DNA of 64,000 nt from Dolomedes plantarius. Taxonomy: Eukaryota; Arthropoda; Arachnida; Araneae; Dolomedidae. The notes under the pieces are model-generated. The model was not told the DNA's origin and did no database searches. It saw only the letters and a program-made list of their open reading frames with translations. Below, piece by piece: positions 46,458 to 58,568 of this stretch. Numbering within the stretch: the stretch's first letter is position 1; the number at the start of each line of letters is the position of its first letter. Location: contig OU015492.1 in the NCBI GenBank assembly GCA_907164885.2, positions 206,418,993 through 206,482,992 on the forward strand, given 5' to 3'. The position numbers were made by a program, and so were the translations under genes.

Positions 46458-46688
46458 TATATTTATTTAGATTGGAAGATTATTTTAAATTATCAAAATC
46501 TTAAAATTAATAATATTTCCAATGTATTAATTAATACCAAACTTAGATCAAGGTTGATATAACTAATCGTAGCAAATCTAATTTCAAAAGGATTCATTAT
46601 GATTTTTTTAATACCCTTCAGAAAGTTTATTGCCCCCTTAAAATATATAATCTAACGGGAACAAAGAAGTTTTAGACTCATATTTAAA
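46458..46688 (+). repeat. 230-bp direct repeat, copy 1
   Basis: Starts TTATATTTATTTAGA and runs through CAAGGTTGATATAACTAATC to GGGAACAAAGAAGTT. Second copy at 47110-47333 in the same orientation, about 650 bp away, with small indels. No terminal signature and no gene. Confidence 0.82.
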
Positions 46689-47109
46689 ACTGTACCACCT
46701 TCAATGTATGAACATTTTTATTAATTATTAAATACACTGTCATTGCAAAAATTCCCATTAAGCTAATGATATGTTAGAGGGTCGAAAAACATTAAAATGT
46801 TCACTATGAATTATTTTAATATTCTTTACAGTGAATATTTTAAGGTTTTTCCTAATCCCTCAATCTTTTCATTAATTTTAACGGTATATTTCCTGTTAAT
46901 GATATACATAAAATCATTAATGAGATATAATAATATGATACAGGGAAAAGATTTAGCCAAAAAAAAAATCAATGAATAAGAATAATAGGGGGTAAGATAA
47001 AATAACGTGCTTCAGACTTAGGGGTATTTAGAGCAGGTTTATATGGGGATATTATAAGAAGTTTTTCTCTAAAGGCGGGAAGAAAACCGTGACCTTTTTA
47101 TCTGAAGAT

Positions 47110-47333
47110 ATTATATTTATTTAGAATGGGAGGCGTTATTTTAAATTAGTAAAATCTTAAAATTGATAATATTTCCAATGTATTAACACCAAATTTTGAT
47201 CAAGGTTGATATAACTAATCGTAGCAAATTTCAAAAGGATTCAATATAATTTTTTTAAAAACCGTTCAGAAAGTTCATTGCCCCTTAAAATATATAACCT
47301 AACGGGAACAAAGAAGTTTCAGACAGTATTTAC
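47110..47333 (+). repeat. 230-bp direct repeat, copy 2
   Basis: Partner of 46458-46688. Lacks the ATTAAT and AATCT insertions of the first copy and has an extra GGGAGGC near the start. Either a local duplication or two members of a dispersed repeat. Confidence 0.82.
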
Positions 47334-48977
47334 CCAGGCCGTGTAAAAATACATATTCATATTCGAAGACATTCACAATGTGATTCTTGTACAAAACAAT
47401 CACTATTTTAAGCGACATACACGGCTTTCGTGTATATATTTATTTTCATCCCTCTCTAATTCTGCATTAATAACAGAAAAAGAGAACTTTGTCGCTGTAT
47501 TCTATTACGGCAGTAATACCGCAATATTATAAACAGTCTCACTTTAAGATGTATCATTCTACGGGATGACGCTAAGCTTGAAGCTGACGCATAAATATGA
47601 GATACTCAAAGATAAATCGGTGGAAAAGAACTAAAGCAAGAAACATTTTTTTTAAGAGGCAAAAACGCACCGTTAGAGTTTTTGCTGAGTTTATGAAAAG
47701 GGATCTCGTCACTTAACGCTACCACGAACCATTAACGTGACATCCGGTACTTGTATTTGGAAAGGGGATACTTGAAGACGACGATTTCCCAGTTTTTAAA
47801 TTTAGGAGTGCGATTTGTCTTGAGTCCTCCTCAAGCGTCAAGTCTCGGATTTTTGAAGTTCTTTTCGCGGAAATAAAACACATTTAGTTCAGACAAAATA
47901 AATTGACAGTAATGCGCTTGTGGATGTAATATCTAGACAGGAATCTTAATGAAACACCTAAAACCGCGACGAGACGTTACCTTCTGACACACTTTTCTAA
48001 ACGTTTGTGAACACAGTAATCCAATAATTGGTTTATATATATGGTCCTATGATGCCTCATTTGAAGCACAAGCAAATAGACGCCAACGCCTGAGGAAATG
48101 AATAGGGGAAACTAGACAGCTACCATACATAAAAACTTTGCAGATAGTTTGCGAAGTGTAACGCTATTATTTCGTAGCTGTAACTTTTTTCATTTTTAAT
48201 TTTCTAATCTTTTTTTTCTGAGCACCATGCTTTGTAAACTTTTCAAAATCTGGAGTGTGAGAAGAGGTAACCACAGGTATTCCAATTTAGAAGTGTAACG
48301 TAACGAAACGATAGACAGTTTGTGAGAAGAGTGAAAAGTGAGTTAGTTACAGGATATAATTTCTCGCTCGGTTGCCACGAGGTGTATCGTCTCAACGAAA
48401 CTGTCTAAGCCGGAAGAAATCAATAATCTGCTAGACCAGTGAATTTGGCGTACAATCAAGATTCAGTTAAAGGGGTTTGAATCACAAGTAGAGACGTATG
48501 TTACGTTGAGCGATTTCTAGGTTAACGTTAGGCTATTAAAGTAGAGTGAGTTTTGATAAGGAACGTTGTGTAATTCAATTGTAGTTACTTGAGCGATTCA
48601 CCCACTCATAACCGTAAGCTCAAACAGAGAGGTAATCAATCATTGGTTTGTAATTTGAGTTATAGTGTAATTTCTTATCTCGAAAACTTTGACAGCAACA
48701 AGTCACTTAACCTTATTAAAAATTTCTGTATGAAAGATAAACTTAACAATACAACAATGACTTTAATGGATATATTTATTTTTTGACGGTTAGCATCATT
48801 TCATATGCTCACTGTTAATTTCCTCCATTTGAATTTAAGCTGAATATCATTCTTCATGAAGAGGGGGTAGGCTCCCTGTAAGGAAGTTTTAGCTTAACTC
48901 TACGGGTATTTACGTAACATGACTACTTACATTGAAAATAATATTTTTCTAAAGAAGCATAAGCTAACATAAGCCAC

Positions 48978-48980
<3 letters not shown>
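47334..48980. other. Anonymous AT-rich DNA
   Basis: No element ends, no coding signature. One short frame (48589-48786) lacks support. Confidence 0.55.

Positions 48981-49064
<84 letters not shown>
48981..49064. repeat. (TA)n microsatellite
   Basis: About 84 bp of TA dinucleotides. Two reverse-strand frames of 62 and 102 codons through it are Ile-Tyr repeats only. Confidence 0.97.
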
Positions 49065-49067
<3 letters not shown>

Positions 49068-49796
49068 TAAAAAACAGAACAAATGAATGCAATATACAAC
49101 AGAGTAAAAATACATGGATGGAAAAGTAGCACTCGAAAATAGTTAAACCATTCTTACTTCTAATTAAAATATTTTTTTTTTTTAAATCTGTCTCTTTGAA
49201 TCTTATTTTAGGAGTTTTAATTAAACGTTTAAACAAAACTATTTGATAGCTTATAATTGGGATATTTTGCACATTTTAACCTACATGCCTCTGGCTATTT
49301 TTAGTGATATTCTTGACACGGCTGAATATCACATAACGTTTGAGGTTGTTGTCATAATTAAATAACTATTTTTAATCCATACTCACCATTATAGGCAGTT
49401 TCACTTTATAGGCATTATACATAAAAATAGTTTTAATTCAACTTAAAAAATATAAGTAAGTAGTTTAAATAAAGTAAATAATTGATTAGTTATGTGTCGC
49501 ACATAAATAAGCTAGGTTTAAGGGTATGAAATCGTCCTGACTCTCAGACCAAATAAAAACGGAATTTTCCATTACCCGTCGATAAGTGTTATTTAGGTAA
49601 ACACGTCATTTTCGTCGCCTGCATATAAAGTCGCTAATATTAATATTTTACAAATTTAATGCAATACGTAAATATTTACGTAAAATATTTCTGTACATTT
49701 ATATAAAACTCGACTCTTTCAGATTTTTTGTTCGTGTTTTTCTCTAGGAATTCTGATACTTTAAAATTTATTAAATTCCAATTTTGTTCAGCAAAA

Positions 49797-49828
<32 letters not shown>

Positions 49829-50843
49829 ACCCCATGTAACACAAATGTACAATTTTCTTTACTTTAAAAAAATTATAATAATAGGCTCAATGCTCTGTTT
49901 TTCTTTTAGCAAAAGGTTGGAGATAAACTTTAGATACATTTATAATGAATTGCCACCACTTATAAAAAAAAAATCGGAACATTTTAAAGAAACCTACAAA
50001 ACGTTTGCATAAGCATGCTTTTCTGAATGTTACAAATCAGTCACAAATCCTAGGGGCACCTTCCAAAACTCATCTTCCCATTGAAAGGTATAATGATTTG
50101 GTGTCATGATGGTTCATTCAAAAAATAAATCACGAAAACCACTTGAAATAAAGTATTATTTTGAACCAATTTTATGTTTTTTTTTTTTTTTGGGGGGGGG
50201 GGGGATCAAAAGGTGTTCACCTTATTTAATCCTTAAATAAATTACGTTACTTTAACTATCCTATGCAGCATGATTGAGGATCTTAATATCTATACGTAAA
50301 GCCATATTGAAAAAAAATCTTCCATTACGAGGTAGAATTTTACGGCTCCAGTCTCTGCACTCACTCTCATACCATTAGTCATATTTTATACAGTACTTGA
50401 CAAAGAAGAAAATAGGATTTATTTTGCGTAGGCGAGTAACCTTAAATAGGGGAGATTTATGGATAAAACGTTTGACGGAAAAAGAATAGACTATGATCTT
50501 ATTTTGAGGCGTAATCACCCGACTTTTGATTCTGGCCTTCATTGATTCATCCTCCTTCATATGATACTGACACGTAAAACGTTAAAAGTGATTTTTCATA
50601 AGATATACAGAAAAGCTAGTTAGCATTCAGCGTCTCTCCCTAGAGAATAGACAGAATAAAATAGTTCAGATAAATTTGGAATTTATTCGGAATTCAATAT
50701 TTCAAAAATTTTACTGATAATTTAAGATTCAAGCGTACGTTTAACTGACGAAACACTTTCTGTTGGTTAAAAGTAAGATTCGGGCTTTTCATGGAGATAA
50801 ACGAAATAAATACATGTTGTGGATATGGATAAATTCTGCAAGC
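49065..50843. other. Anonymous AT-rich DNA with simple repeats
   Basis: (AAAT)n at about 49795-49828 and a T15-G13 junction at 50177-50204. No gene seen. Confidence 0.55.
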
Positions 50844-50856
50844 AGAAATCTTGAAG

Positions 50857-51129
50857 GACGCCTAGTGGTAAAAGCTTCAAGCTGCCACACCACAGGTCCA
50901 GGGTTCGACCTTGCGACTGGGTAAGGTCGACTCATGCCTGTCATCTCTTGAGAGGGTCGATAAAATGAGGACCAAGCATCCCTGGGAGCTAACTCTGGGG
51001 TCCCGCGTCAGGCTGACCACCTGCCCGAGACATATGCTGTATGGCACCCCAAGCCCACGGCCAAGAAAGCGGAGATGGGCACCACAGCCTTGGTCCACAA
51101 TGGACTGTTGCGCCATTGGTTAGTTAGTT
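50857..51129 (+). mobile_element. Intact tRNA-derived SINE
   Basis: 273 bp flanked by a perfect 13-bp duplication AGAAATCTTGAAG (50844-50856 and 51130-51142). The 5' end has box A (CCTAGTGGTAAAAGC) and box B (GGGTTCGACCTTG) in tRNA spacing, so RNA polymerase III transcription is expected. The body is GC-rich and non-coding. It ends TTGCGCCATTGGTTAGTTAG, a simple TTAG tail. Frames of 70-79 codons here are not genes. Confidence 0.92.
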
Positions 51130-51142
51130 AGAAATCTTGAAG

Positions 51143-53744
51143 TGCGCTGGCAAAATTCAGCAACTTAAGAATATATTAATAAGTTTTCTAGAGACAAAAA
51201 TTATATTCGTTATTTCCCAAAAATTAATGTTCCATTTTCCAGGCCAGTAAATACTTACTACAAGTAAATTGAAACACCAGTTGAAAAGTTTTTTATCAAT
51301 ACAATAACTCCCATTAATAAAAATGTCACTTACATTTGAAAAGTTTATTTAAAACGTAAATATGAGAAGACATTAATTACACATTTGCTTATCGTCTCAA
51401 CTGCATTTACAGTACAACTTTGAGGAGAGAAAAAAAAAAAAAAACACTCACAGTAAATTCATTGGCAAGTATAAGGTTATTGATTCGTTTACAGTTCCTT
51501 ACAGGATTGGATCAATCGCAGTGTTTTTTTAGGAAACAAAGCTCATAGTAGAGAGATCTGGAAGTTTCAGAATCGATAGATTGATCAGCATCGATCAATA
51601 CCTTATTTTACAGTCTTTCGTTAATTTTTCGAGAAAGATAGCTCTCTTCCTGACGAATACTTATAACAAATAAAAAAGAAATCGTGATAACGTTTTAAAA
51701 ATTGCAGAAGGCAAATCGTTAGCTACATGCTACTTTAGAAGAAAAAAAAAAGGATAACGGTTGGCATATATCATTAGCTGGAAGCAAATATACCATTAAG
51801 AGAGAAAGAAAACAAAAGGTAAAGATAAAGGACAGCCTATGGTTGTCTAATCTCTATTACAAGTGAGATTAGAAAGGCGAAAAAGAAAAAAAAAAAGATT
51901 CATCTCTCAGTGACAGGAGATGCTATTGGTTTTTCTTTTAAAAGCAGGTAAATCGCGTCGCGTTTTTTTTCAACAAGAAGGCTGTTACTAATGAAAATTG
52001 ATTTTTTAACGCGTACAACAAACAATCAATTACTCTAATAAAAGGCAGCGATTATCAGTTTCTTGATGAACATTTGTACGTGACGATAAGTGCTTCTGTA
52101 GAATCACTGTAGCTGATAATTAGTTAATGCGCATCATCAATTCTAAGAAATCGGTAAAACTTTTTCATTGAAGGAAATCTTGCATTTAAACAATAAGAAT
52201 GCGGATTCCTGAAAAAAGAATTAAGTATTGTTTACACATAACCAAGACTAAAACTCATAAAATAGCCAGATCTTTGATATTGTTTGAAACGCACAAATAA
52301 TGCATGGATATAATTATTTATTAAGAATCGGGAAAAACTCGACCCGCCTTTGAATAAATTATTAAGAATCGGGATTGACCCCCCCCCCCAAAAAAAAAAA
52401 AAAATCCCCCCTCTAAATAAAAAAAAAACCACGAATGAACGCTCTTTTGAGTGGGACAATTCTTTCCGCGCCAATTTTGGTGTTCGGGAGCGAAATGTCG
52501 CCAAAATCTGGCGAAAACGGTCCTCCTTCAGTACCACACCCAGATCTTTAACTAAGTTCAGAACACATCGGCACCAAACAGCTCTTAAAACTATCTAAAA
52601 ATTTTCGTATGCTCACGTGACGTGCGTTAAACTATAGTTATAGGTATTTTCGAACAATTAAGGGACTTTTCTTTTACGCCCAAGAACAGAGTAAATTAGA
52701 AGTGCATCTAGAGTCGCACCAATACTGAAAGGTTTATGAGACTTCGTACCGAATACCGACCAATAAACTTCAAAGGTAGTCTGGCTTTTCTCTAAAAGAA
52801 CGTAGCCATCGCAAATGGCTCAATATCTCCAGTTTCCGTAAAGAGTTATCGGAGGAATTTATCACCAAGCAGGAAATTTACGACTCGAGTTCTCATGGAC
52901 AGGCTCCATTCATCAGGCTTAGAGGAGCAGCAAGTACTTCACAAAAGATGAAGGTGTGAAAAAAAGGAAGAAAAAAGCTGGCCTCTCAATAGCGTAGTTT
53001 ACACCTTTCAGATAGATAGGATGAAGTAGCCTTTATCGGAAAGGGATTTATGACTCCCTAGGTTTTTACATCAAGTATTTTGTTTCAGCGGAGATATCTC
53101 CCGAAGTTTGATACCCAGGAAACACTATTCTTCAGTAAAGGTACGAGGAAAGGACATAAGAGGAATCTCTAACGCCTTCATATCATGATGGATTTTATGA
53201 TGGATAAAGTGATAGACATTCCCTAACTTGAAGATGTTCGTACTTATCTTTGTATGAGGTAACACGCAATCACGTAGTTATAAAAAAAAAAAATTCCCCT
53301 CTTTACGAAAACATAATGGGTAGCTTTTGTAACTGATTAATAGAAATATACAAACTGGTTTATGAAAAGTACGATTTGTTTTGATAAAAACACGAGATGA
53401 AGAGTCTTTTACTTTACTAAGATTACTCTCTGTATATGAGATTAATTTCAGCACACAATTGTCTAACCGCGGTTAAAAAGATCGCAAAATGCGTATTTTC
53501 AACTAAACGAGAGTGAATAGTGACAAACATGGCTAAATTATTAATTTGCATATTATTTCATTCCCAGTTATTAACATTCATAGTGATGGATGTATCAATA
53601 TTTAGTTTCTTGAAAGTTAGTATTCATTCCCTGATGCAAGTATACAGTAGATTTTCGGTACATATTTACTTTGCATAATAACAAAACAAAAAAAATCTGC
53701 CTTATCATATACGCTTGTTTTTTGCCAAAATTTCATATTTAAAT
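51143..53744. other. Mostly anonymous DNA with an old repeat
   Basis: 52850-53040 shares scattered phrases (CCATTCATCAGGCTTAG, TAGTTTACACCTTT, TTTATCGG) with 57715-57890, suggesting a strongly diverged repeat. 52379-52404 is a C11-A15 junction. Frames of 82-101 codons across that junction are not genes. Confidence 0.5.
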
Positions 53745-54050
53745 CTATGGTGCCTGGTATAAAGGGTTTAAATCAAAAACATAGATTTAAATATACCAAG
53801 TTATTAGCTTTTATACCATCACAGAACAATAATTTCGACTTGAGTCTTTTGTAATGTATTTTTGTATACAAAATTGATAGCCTTAAGCCTTTTATACAAG
53901 TAAAAAGATTTTTTATTTTATTTTATTTATTTTTTATTTATTTATTTATTTTATTTATTTTTTATTTATATATTTATTTATTTATTTTTTATTAATACTA
54001 ACAAATATCTAAAAATTGCTTTTTTGACTTGAGCCCTTTATACACCACAG
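53745..54050. mobile_element. CTATGGYGYC TIR element, copy 1
   Basis: Ends CTATGGTGCCTGGTATAAAG and CTTTATACACCACAG, with AAATCAAAAA / TTTTTGACTT following inward. The middle carries an expanded (TTTTA/TTTA)n tract (53910-53992). Relative at 59533-59775 in inverted alignment. Confidence 0.72.
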
Positions 54051-54721
54051 AAATATTAATATGTATTTGTATTTTATTTGGGTAAATATTAACAAAATCA
54101 AAATTACAAAATTGCATTATTTTATAGTTATAGATAGCATGATTTTATAGATTCTTATTAAAACACTGAAAAATATAAACTTCATTTGTCTATATAGAAA
54201 AAAATTAATGAAAATAGTGGACCTCGACCTCAAATAGCTTTTGTTCAATATTTGGTGAACTATTTCAGAATGTTACTCTCGTATCATTGTTGTTTGGTTT
54301 TTATGAATAATAATTTTACAAACCCAGTCAATATAGGTAAAAGCGAATGGAAACAATGTAGCCTCGTAAGACTGCTTGCCACCTTATTTAACGATATCCT
54401 ATATTTTTAACATATAAATAAAAATATTAAAAATATGTAATTGTAGAAAGTTTAAAGCATGTTTTTTAATTAAATAATTCAGCATGATATAAATTTACTT
54501 CAGACTGTCCGTGACCCCTCCAATTTCCCCCCCCCCCCCTCTGTGGGTCGCGAACCATAGTTTGCGCACTACTGGTCTATGAGACCTAATCGTTGCTATT
54601 TCATCGTAACTCTTTTACATTTTATAGAAAATCGCATCATATCAATCGACCACTCGACAATTCATTTTCACTTCCCATTAATAAATGCTAACAGGCGTGC
54701 TCTCGGGACATCTAAATATAA
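54051..54721. other. AT-rich DNA with a lone hAT-like end
   Basis: On the minus strand 54573 inward reads CAGTAGTGCGCAAACTATGG then TTCGCGACCC and a C/G run. This resembles a hAT terminus. No partner end with an 8-bp duplication was found. Confidence 0.4.
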
Positions 54722-55058
54722 TACAGTAAAACCTCGTTTATCCGGACTAACTAGAACCATAGGCAATCCGGATAATCGATAATCCGGGTAATATGGGTAA
54801 TAAGAAAAACAACATCCTTAATTAAGCAGACCGTTTATTACGATAAAAAAAACTATGTTTAATTTTGTAACAAAATTACATAGTATTGTTAACAAGACAT
54901 AAAATAACTTTCCCCCTCATTTCTTAACAAAGAATTGGTAAGTCTAGTAAAGCTTTCTTAAACTCAACAAAAAGCATTTTATTACCACAATTTATTGTAC
55001 AATCTATGCGAGAACTGTACATCTAATCAAACTAAAAAGCGAATATTTGGCGTACTTG

Positions 55059-55529
55059 TATAGAGTATGTAGCTCACTTCTACCCAGACTTGGGTGTATA
55101 TAATTTGAAGTGGCACTCTAAATGAATTTGATACAAACACAGTTTATACATGAAACAATGTTTATTGAATATTCTTGCACATGTAGGCTTTACTTTTAAA
55201 AACAAGATTCATACGTACTACTTGTACAGATATATAAATACAGCTTTCAAGAACAATATATTTTTCAATACTCACGAACAGTAAGTCAACCAGCAATTCT
55301 GCCACGTAAACTTTGGGCCCCTAAGCACTAGCACCGAATAGTACTGGAGCTGCATACCCTCGTAGCTCCCTCTAGCTTATCTATCAACCTTAACAACCTT
55401 TTTTATTAATGACGCTGCATGGTATTTATACTAAGCGCGTATGCCGAAATTAGCATATCTCAAGCAGCTTCTTTAATTCATTCACTCAAAAGTTCGATTC
55501 TTGTGAATCGAATTTTGTGTATACCTTAC
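55059..55529 (-). mobile_element. Solo LTR-like repeat, copy 4, nested in a pogo-like element
   Basis: Inverted copy (471 bp) flanked by the perfect 5-bp duplication ACTTG (55054-55058 and 55530-55534). On the minus strand the TATA box is at 55430-55423 and AATAAA at 55166-55161. The host sequence on both sides matches the pogo-like element at 41581-42232, so the LTR inserted into an existing DNA transposon. Confidence 0.82.
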
Positions 55530-55578
55530 ACTTGTAGTTACGTTCTTGCTATCATAGTTTAAAATTATTGTCTAATGT

Positions 55579-55805
55579 TTGTTTTGAAAGCGGGGGCACT
55601 TGTCGTCAAACATTCACCTGTATTACGCCGCAGTTTGCTGTCCATTTTATTATGGGGGCACGATATAGGCGGACAGCATTACCCCCTATGAAGGGACGAC
55701 ACAAACGGAGGCATTTTTCGTGGCGCGACGCCGGGATTCGATCCGAGCAAACCTCAGCACCGAAAACCAACTCGCTGTACCACAGCGCTGCAACAAGCCC
55801 AATAC
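55579..55805 (-). mobile_element. tRNA-derived SINE nested in pogo-like element
   Basis: Minus-strand 55795-55723 holds GTGGTACAGCGAGTTGG (box A region) and GGATCGAATCCCGGC (box B). It is flanked by TGTCTAATGT (55569-55578) and TGTTTAATGT (55806-55815), a 10-bp duplication with one mismatch. The body differs from the SINE at 50857. A short CGAAAAATGCC phrase follows the tRNA part. Confidence 0.78.
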
Positions 55806-55854
55806 TGTTTAATGTGAACATTAAATGAAAATAATGTCTACAAATCTGATCCGG

Positions 55855-56440
55855 TTGATTGGTTGTAGTTTAATGGCGCAAGGTTCAGAGAGGACATGCT
55901 GCGCCAAACACATGGTGGAAACCGGAAAAAAACACGCATATAAGTCATTTTAAAACCACAATCTATCAAAACGATGATAAAATTATAGACGTTGTAAAAC
56001 CATTGATGTATAAGTAGGATAAAAGCAGTCGTGTCATAAACGTAAGAAGCAGTCAAATATGATAAAATAACAGTATTATAAAGGAATAAAACACAAATAT
56101 GGTAAAAAGCAATGGTTGTAGATCATGAACGAGGAAGATAAAACTCAGTGCTGTTAATGTCAAAACCTCTAGATGGGGCTCCCCATCTAGATTACAGTCA
56201 AGTAATACAAAATGATAGGAAGGAAGGGAAAAAGCTATTAAATCAAAGGGTAAAATCCTGTACTTTTCAAGAATCGGAAAATAGCAGGACGAGGTGTTTC
56301 ACCTAAAAGATCACTCAAGGTGAGTGAAGCAGAAGCAAAGTATTTAGAGTAAAATTTGCTAAGTCCTGTACAGTCAGTTAAAATATGCAGAATGGTAAGG
56401 TCACAGTTGCAGTGAAAGCAGATGAGGGCATTTTCTCCCT
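55855..56440 (-). mobile_element. LINE 3' end with C-terminal Cys-His motif of ORF2
   Basis: A 5'-truncated non-LTR retrotransposon, flanked by the 12-bp duplication AATCTGATCCGG (55843-55854 and 56441-56452). The minus strand reads ENALICFHCNCDLTILHILT, then DC, later LLGETPRPAIFRFLKSTGF and a stop. The CxxC...H...DC pattern followed by a FLKxTGF tail is the usual end of Jockey/I-type LINE ORF2 proteins. About 340 bp of 3' UTR follow, with a GC-rich hairpin (CTAGATGGGGAGCCCCATCTAG region) and an end TTGCGCCATTAAACTACAAC. Confidence 0.85.
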
Positions 56441-56549
56441 AATCTGATCCGGATTTTCTGGGGATCCGGATTAACGAGGGCCGGATATACGAGGTTTTAC
56501 TGTAAGCATATTCTCGTGAACTCTTACTTTTTTTTTTACTTAATGGAAC
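56348..56549 (+). repeat. Source segment of a later duplication
   Basis: Covers part of the LINE fragment, the right end of the pogo-like element and about 45 bp of flank. Copied at 57311-57503 with few differences (GTGAAAGC versus GTGAGAGC; GGATTAACG versus GGATCAACG). So it was copied after the nested insertions existed. Confidence 0.88.
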
Positions 56550-57215
56550 AAGGGACCTTCAATCTTGTTCTTCTTTAATTTTCAATATTTTACACTATAT
56601 ACCACATGAGTATAACTAATATTCTTTTCTACTACATGGAAGATACTTGGAATTCACAAATAAGTAGTTTGTTGAGGAATTAGACCCGTTTATCAAAAAA
56701 TTCTTCAAAAATGCTACAATTTTTCAAAAGTCTCCATGCGTGTTCATTTTCTTCTGATATCTTCCAAATTTCTCAGAATTGTTAATAGAAGTGTTTGTCA
56801 CAAAACTGAGCATAATTCTTTGAAATTACACATATTTTTCAAATTTATAGACCATAAAATAAAGTAAAATCATAAAAAAATAACGCAGAATAGAAAAAAA
56901 ATATTTAAGACTTTAGATTCCTACAAAAAAAATTAAATGCACATTTATATTTATATACATATGGTAAACTTACGATAAAAAATTTAAAGACTTTAATTAA
57001 TATAGAATATACATAGAGCATTTTGAAAAAAGTTAGCATTTTTATTTAAATTTGAAAAACAGTCATTATTTTGCAAAAAATTCCTTATTTTGAATTCTAA
57101 GGTTTTTCAAAAAAGAAAGGTTTAGTAAAAAAGAAAATTAATTATTCCCATTTTGTATATAAAGTTAAAAAATTGAAAATTTTAAAAAATTGTGTTTGAA
57201 TGTCCCTTATCCCCT

Positions 57216-57560
57216 TAAAAAAAGCATTCTCCTTACTTCGGTGCCTTGAGTCTAGGCAAGGAGGAGTTAGACTAAGTAAGCAAAGTATTACTTAGTCTAA
57301 CTCCTCCTAGAGTAAAATTTGCTAAGTCCTGTACAGTCAGTTAAAATATGCAGAATGGTAAGGTCACAGTTGCAGTGAGAGCAGATGAGGGCATTTTCTC
57401 CCTAATCTGATCCGGATTTTCTGGGGATCCGGATCAACGAGGGCCGGATATACGAGGTTTTACTGTAAGCATAGTCTCGTGAACTCTTACTTTTTTTTCT
57501 ACTTAAAAAAAGCATTCTCCTTACTTCGGTGCCTTGAGTCTGGGCAAGGAGAAGTTAGAC
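57216..57560 (+). repeat. Complex templated duplication
   Basis: Order seen: motif X (AAAAGCATTCTCCTTACTTC... to about 57277), a perfect 20-bp inverted repeat (57260-57279 with 57288-57307), the copied segment 57311-57503, then X again (57504-57560). The junctions share a few bases with their sources. Non-coding. Confidence 0.85.
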
Positions 57561-58064
57561 TATTGCCGCGTGCCATCGCAATGATCTGGATGTCGTAAAA
57601 CCCGTAACTCTTCAGCTCACAGCTTGAAGTTTTTTCCTCCCTAGGAGTCATCCACCCACCCATACAAAACTGAGAACACTATCTCCGGTCTGAAGAGCGA
57701 TAAAAAGAGTTATTTGAAGAAGTTTATCGCCTACAAAACCTTACACTCAGTACCCCAACCGTAGCAGTTCCATTTATCAGGCTTAGTGAAACTGGTACTT
57801 CACGTTAAAGTGGGTAGTGCAGCAAGAAGTCGGTGCTCAGGAGTCTAGTTTACACCTTTTTGTTATAAAAAGGCGAGACCTTTTATCGGTGAGTACCTCG
57901 AACTTCGATGTTTCTCACAGAAATGCATAGTTTCTCAAATCAGACTTTTGGTGGGACAAAAAAGCTTAAGTTGTTCGGACAGTAACAAATAACCTCGAGT
58001 AAAAGACTCAAGTAAATTGTGTATAATGCATTCAATTTGTAAAATCGATAGAAATACAAATACA

Positions 58065-58099
<35 letters not shown>

Positions 58100-58100
58100 C
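57561..58100. other. Old diverged repeat and (AAT)n tract
   Basis: 57715-57890 is the partner of 52850-53040. An (AAT)n tract runs from 58066 to 58097, directly before the hAT copy at 58109. Confidence 0.5.
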
Positions 58101-58108
58101 ACCATGCA

Positions 58109-58560
58109 TAGGAATACGTAATTTTCGTATTTACGAAATAGATGCGAATAAATGCGAAATTTGCCGGTATGATCGAATAAATGCGAAAATTACTTTTTTA
58201 CTACTTTTTGGCGAAAACTCGGTGATAAATGGCTTTTTGGGCGAAATTAGGTAATAATAGTAATAATTTTTTTAACACCATTGCTTATTTAAGACCATCC
58301 ACGGTCTTTAACTGAGAGATCTCACTCTCGAAGACTTAAGGAAGAGAATGTGGAGACTACTACAATGTTAGATTTTAACTAAGAATTTTGATACTTACCT
58401 AACCGAGTAAGTACAATTGTGATTTTTTTTAATAAATGCGAAAATTTTGAATTTATATACATAAATATTTATTTTTGCGAATAAATGCGAAATTTTATAG
58501 CTTGTAAATTTTTTTTTGCGAAATTTCGGTATTTTTTTATGCGAAATTTACGTACCCCTA
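58109..58560. mobile_element. hAT element (TAGGRATACG), uninterrupted copy
   Basis: 452 bp with a perfect 8-bp duplication ACCATGCA (58101-58108 and 58561-58568). It aligns with 42291-43512 on both sides of that copy's nested insertion. Non-coding; contains several AATGCGAAA words. Confidence 0.92.
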
Positions 58561-58568
58561 ACCATGCA

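Larger units (their letters stand above)
54724..56502. mobile_element. Pogo-like element with three nested retroelements
   Basis: Ends CAGTAAAACCTCGTTTATCC and GGATATACGAGGTTTTACTG with TA on both sides (54722-54723 and 56503-56504). The body outside the insertions matches 41581-42232 (inverted). It contains a solo LTR (55059-55529), a SINE (55579-55805) and a LINE 3' end (55855-56440). Confidence 0.88.

Noticed and set aside
48964..49272. Frames with long Ile-Tyr repeats (also at 3043, 11380, 20918, 43272 and 62728)
   Set aside because: They are translations of (TA)n microsatellites.
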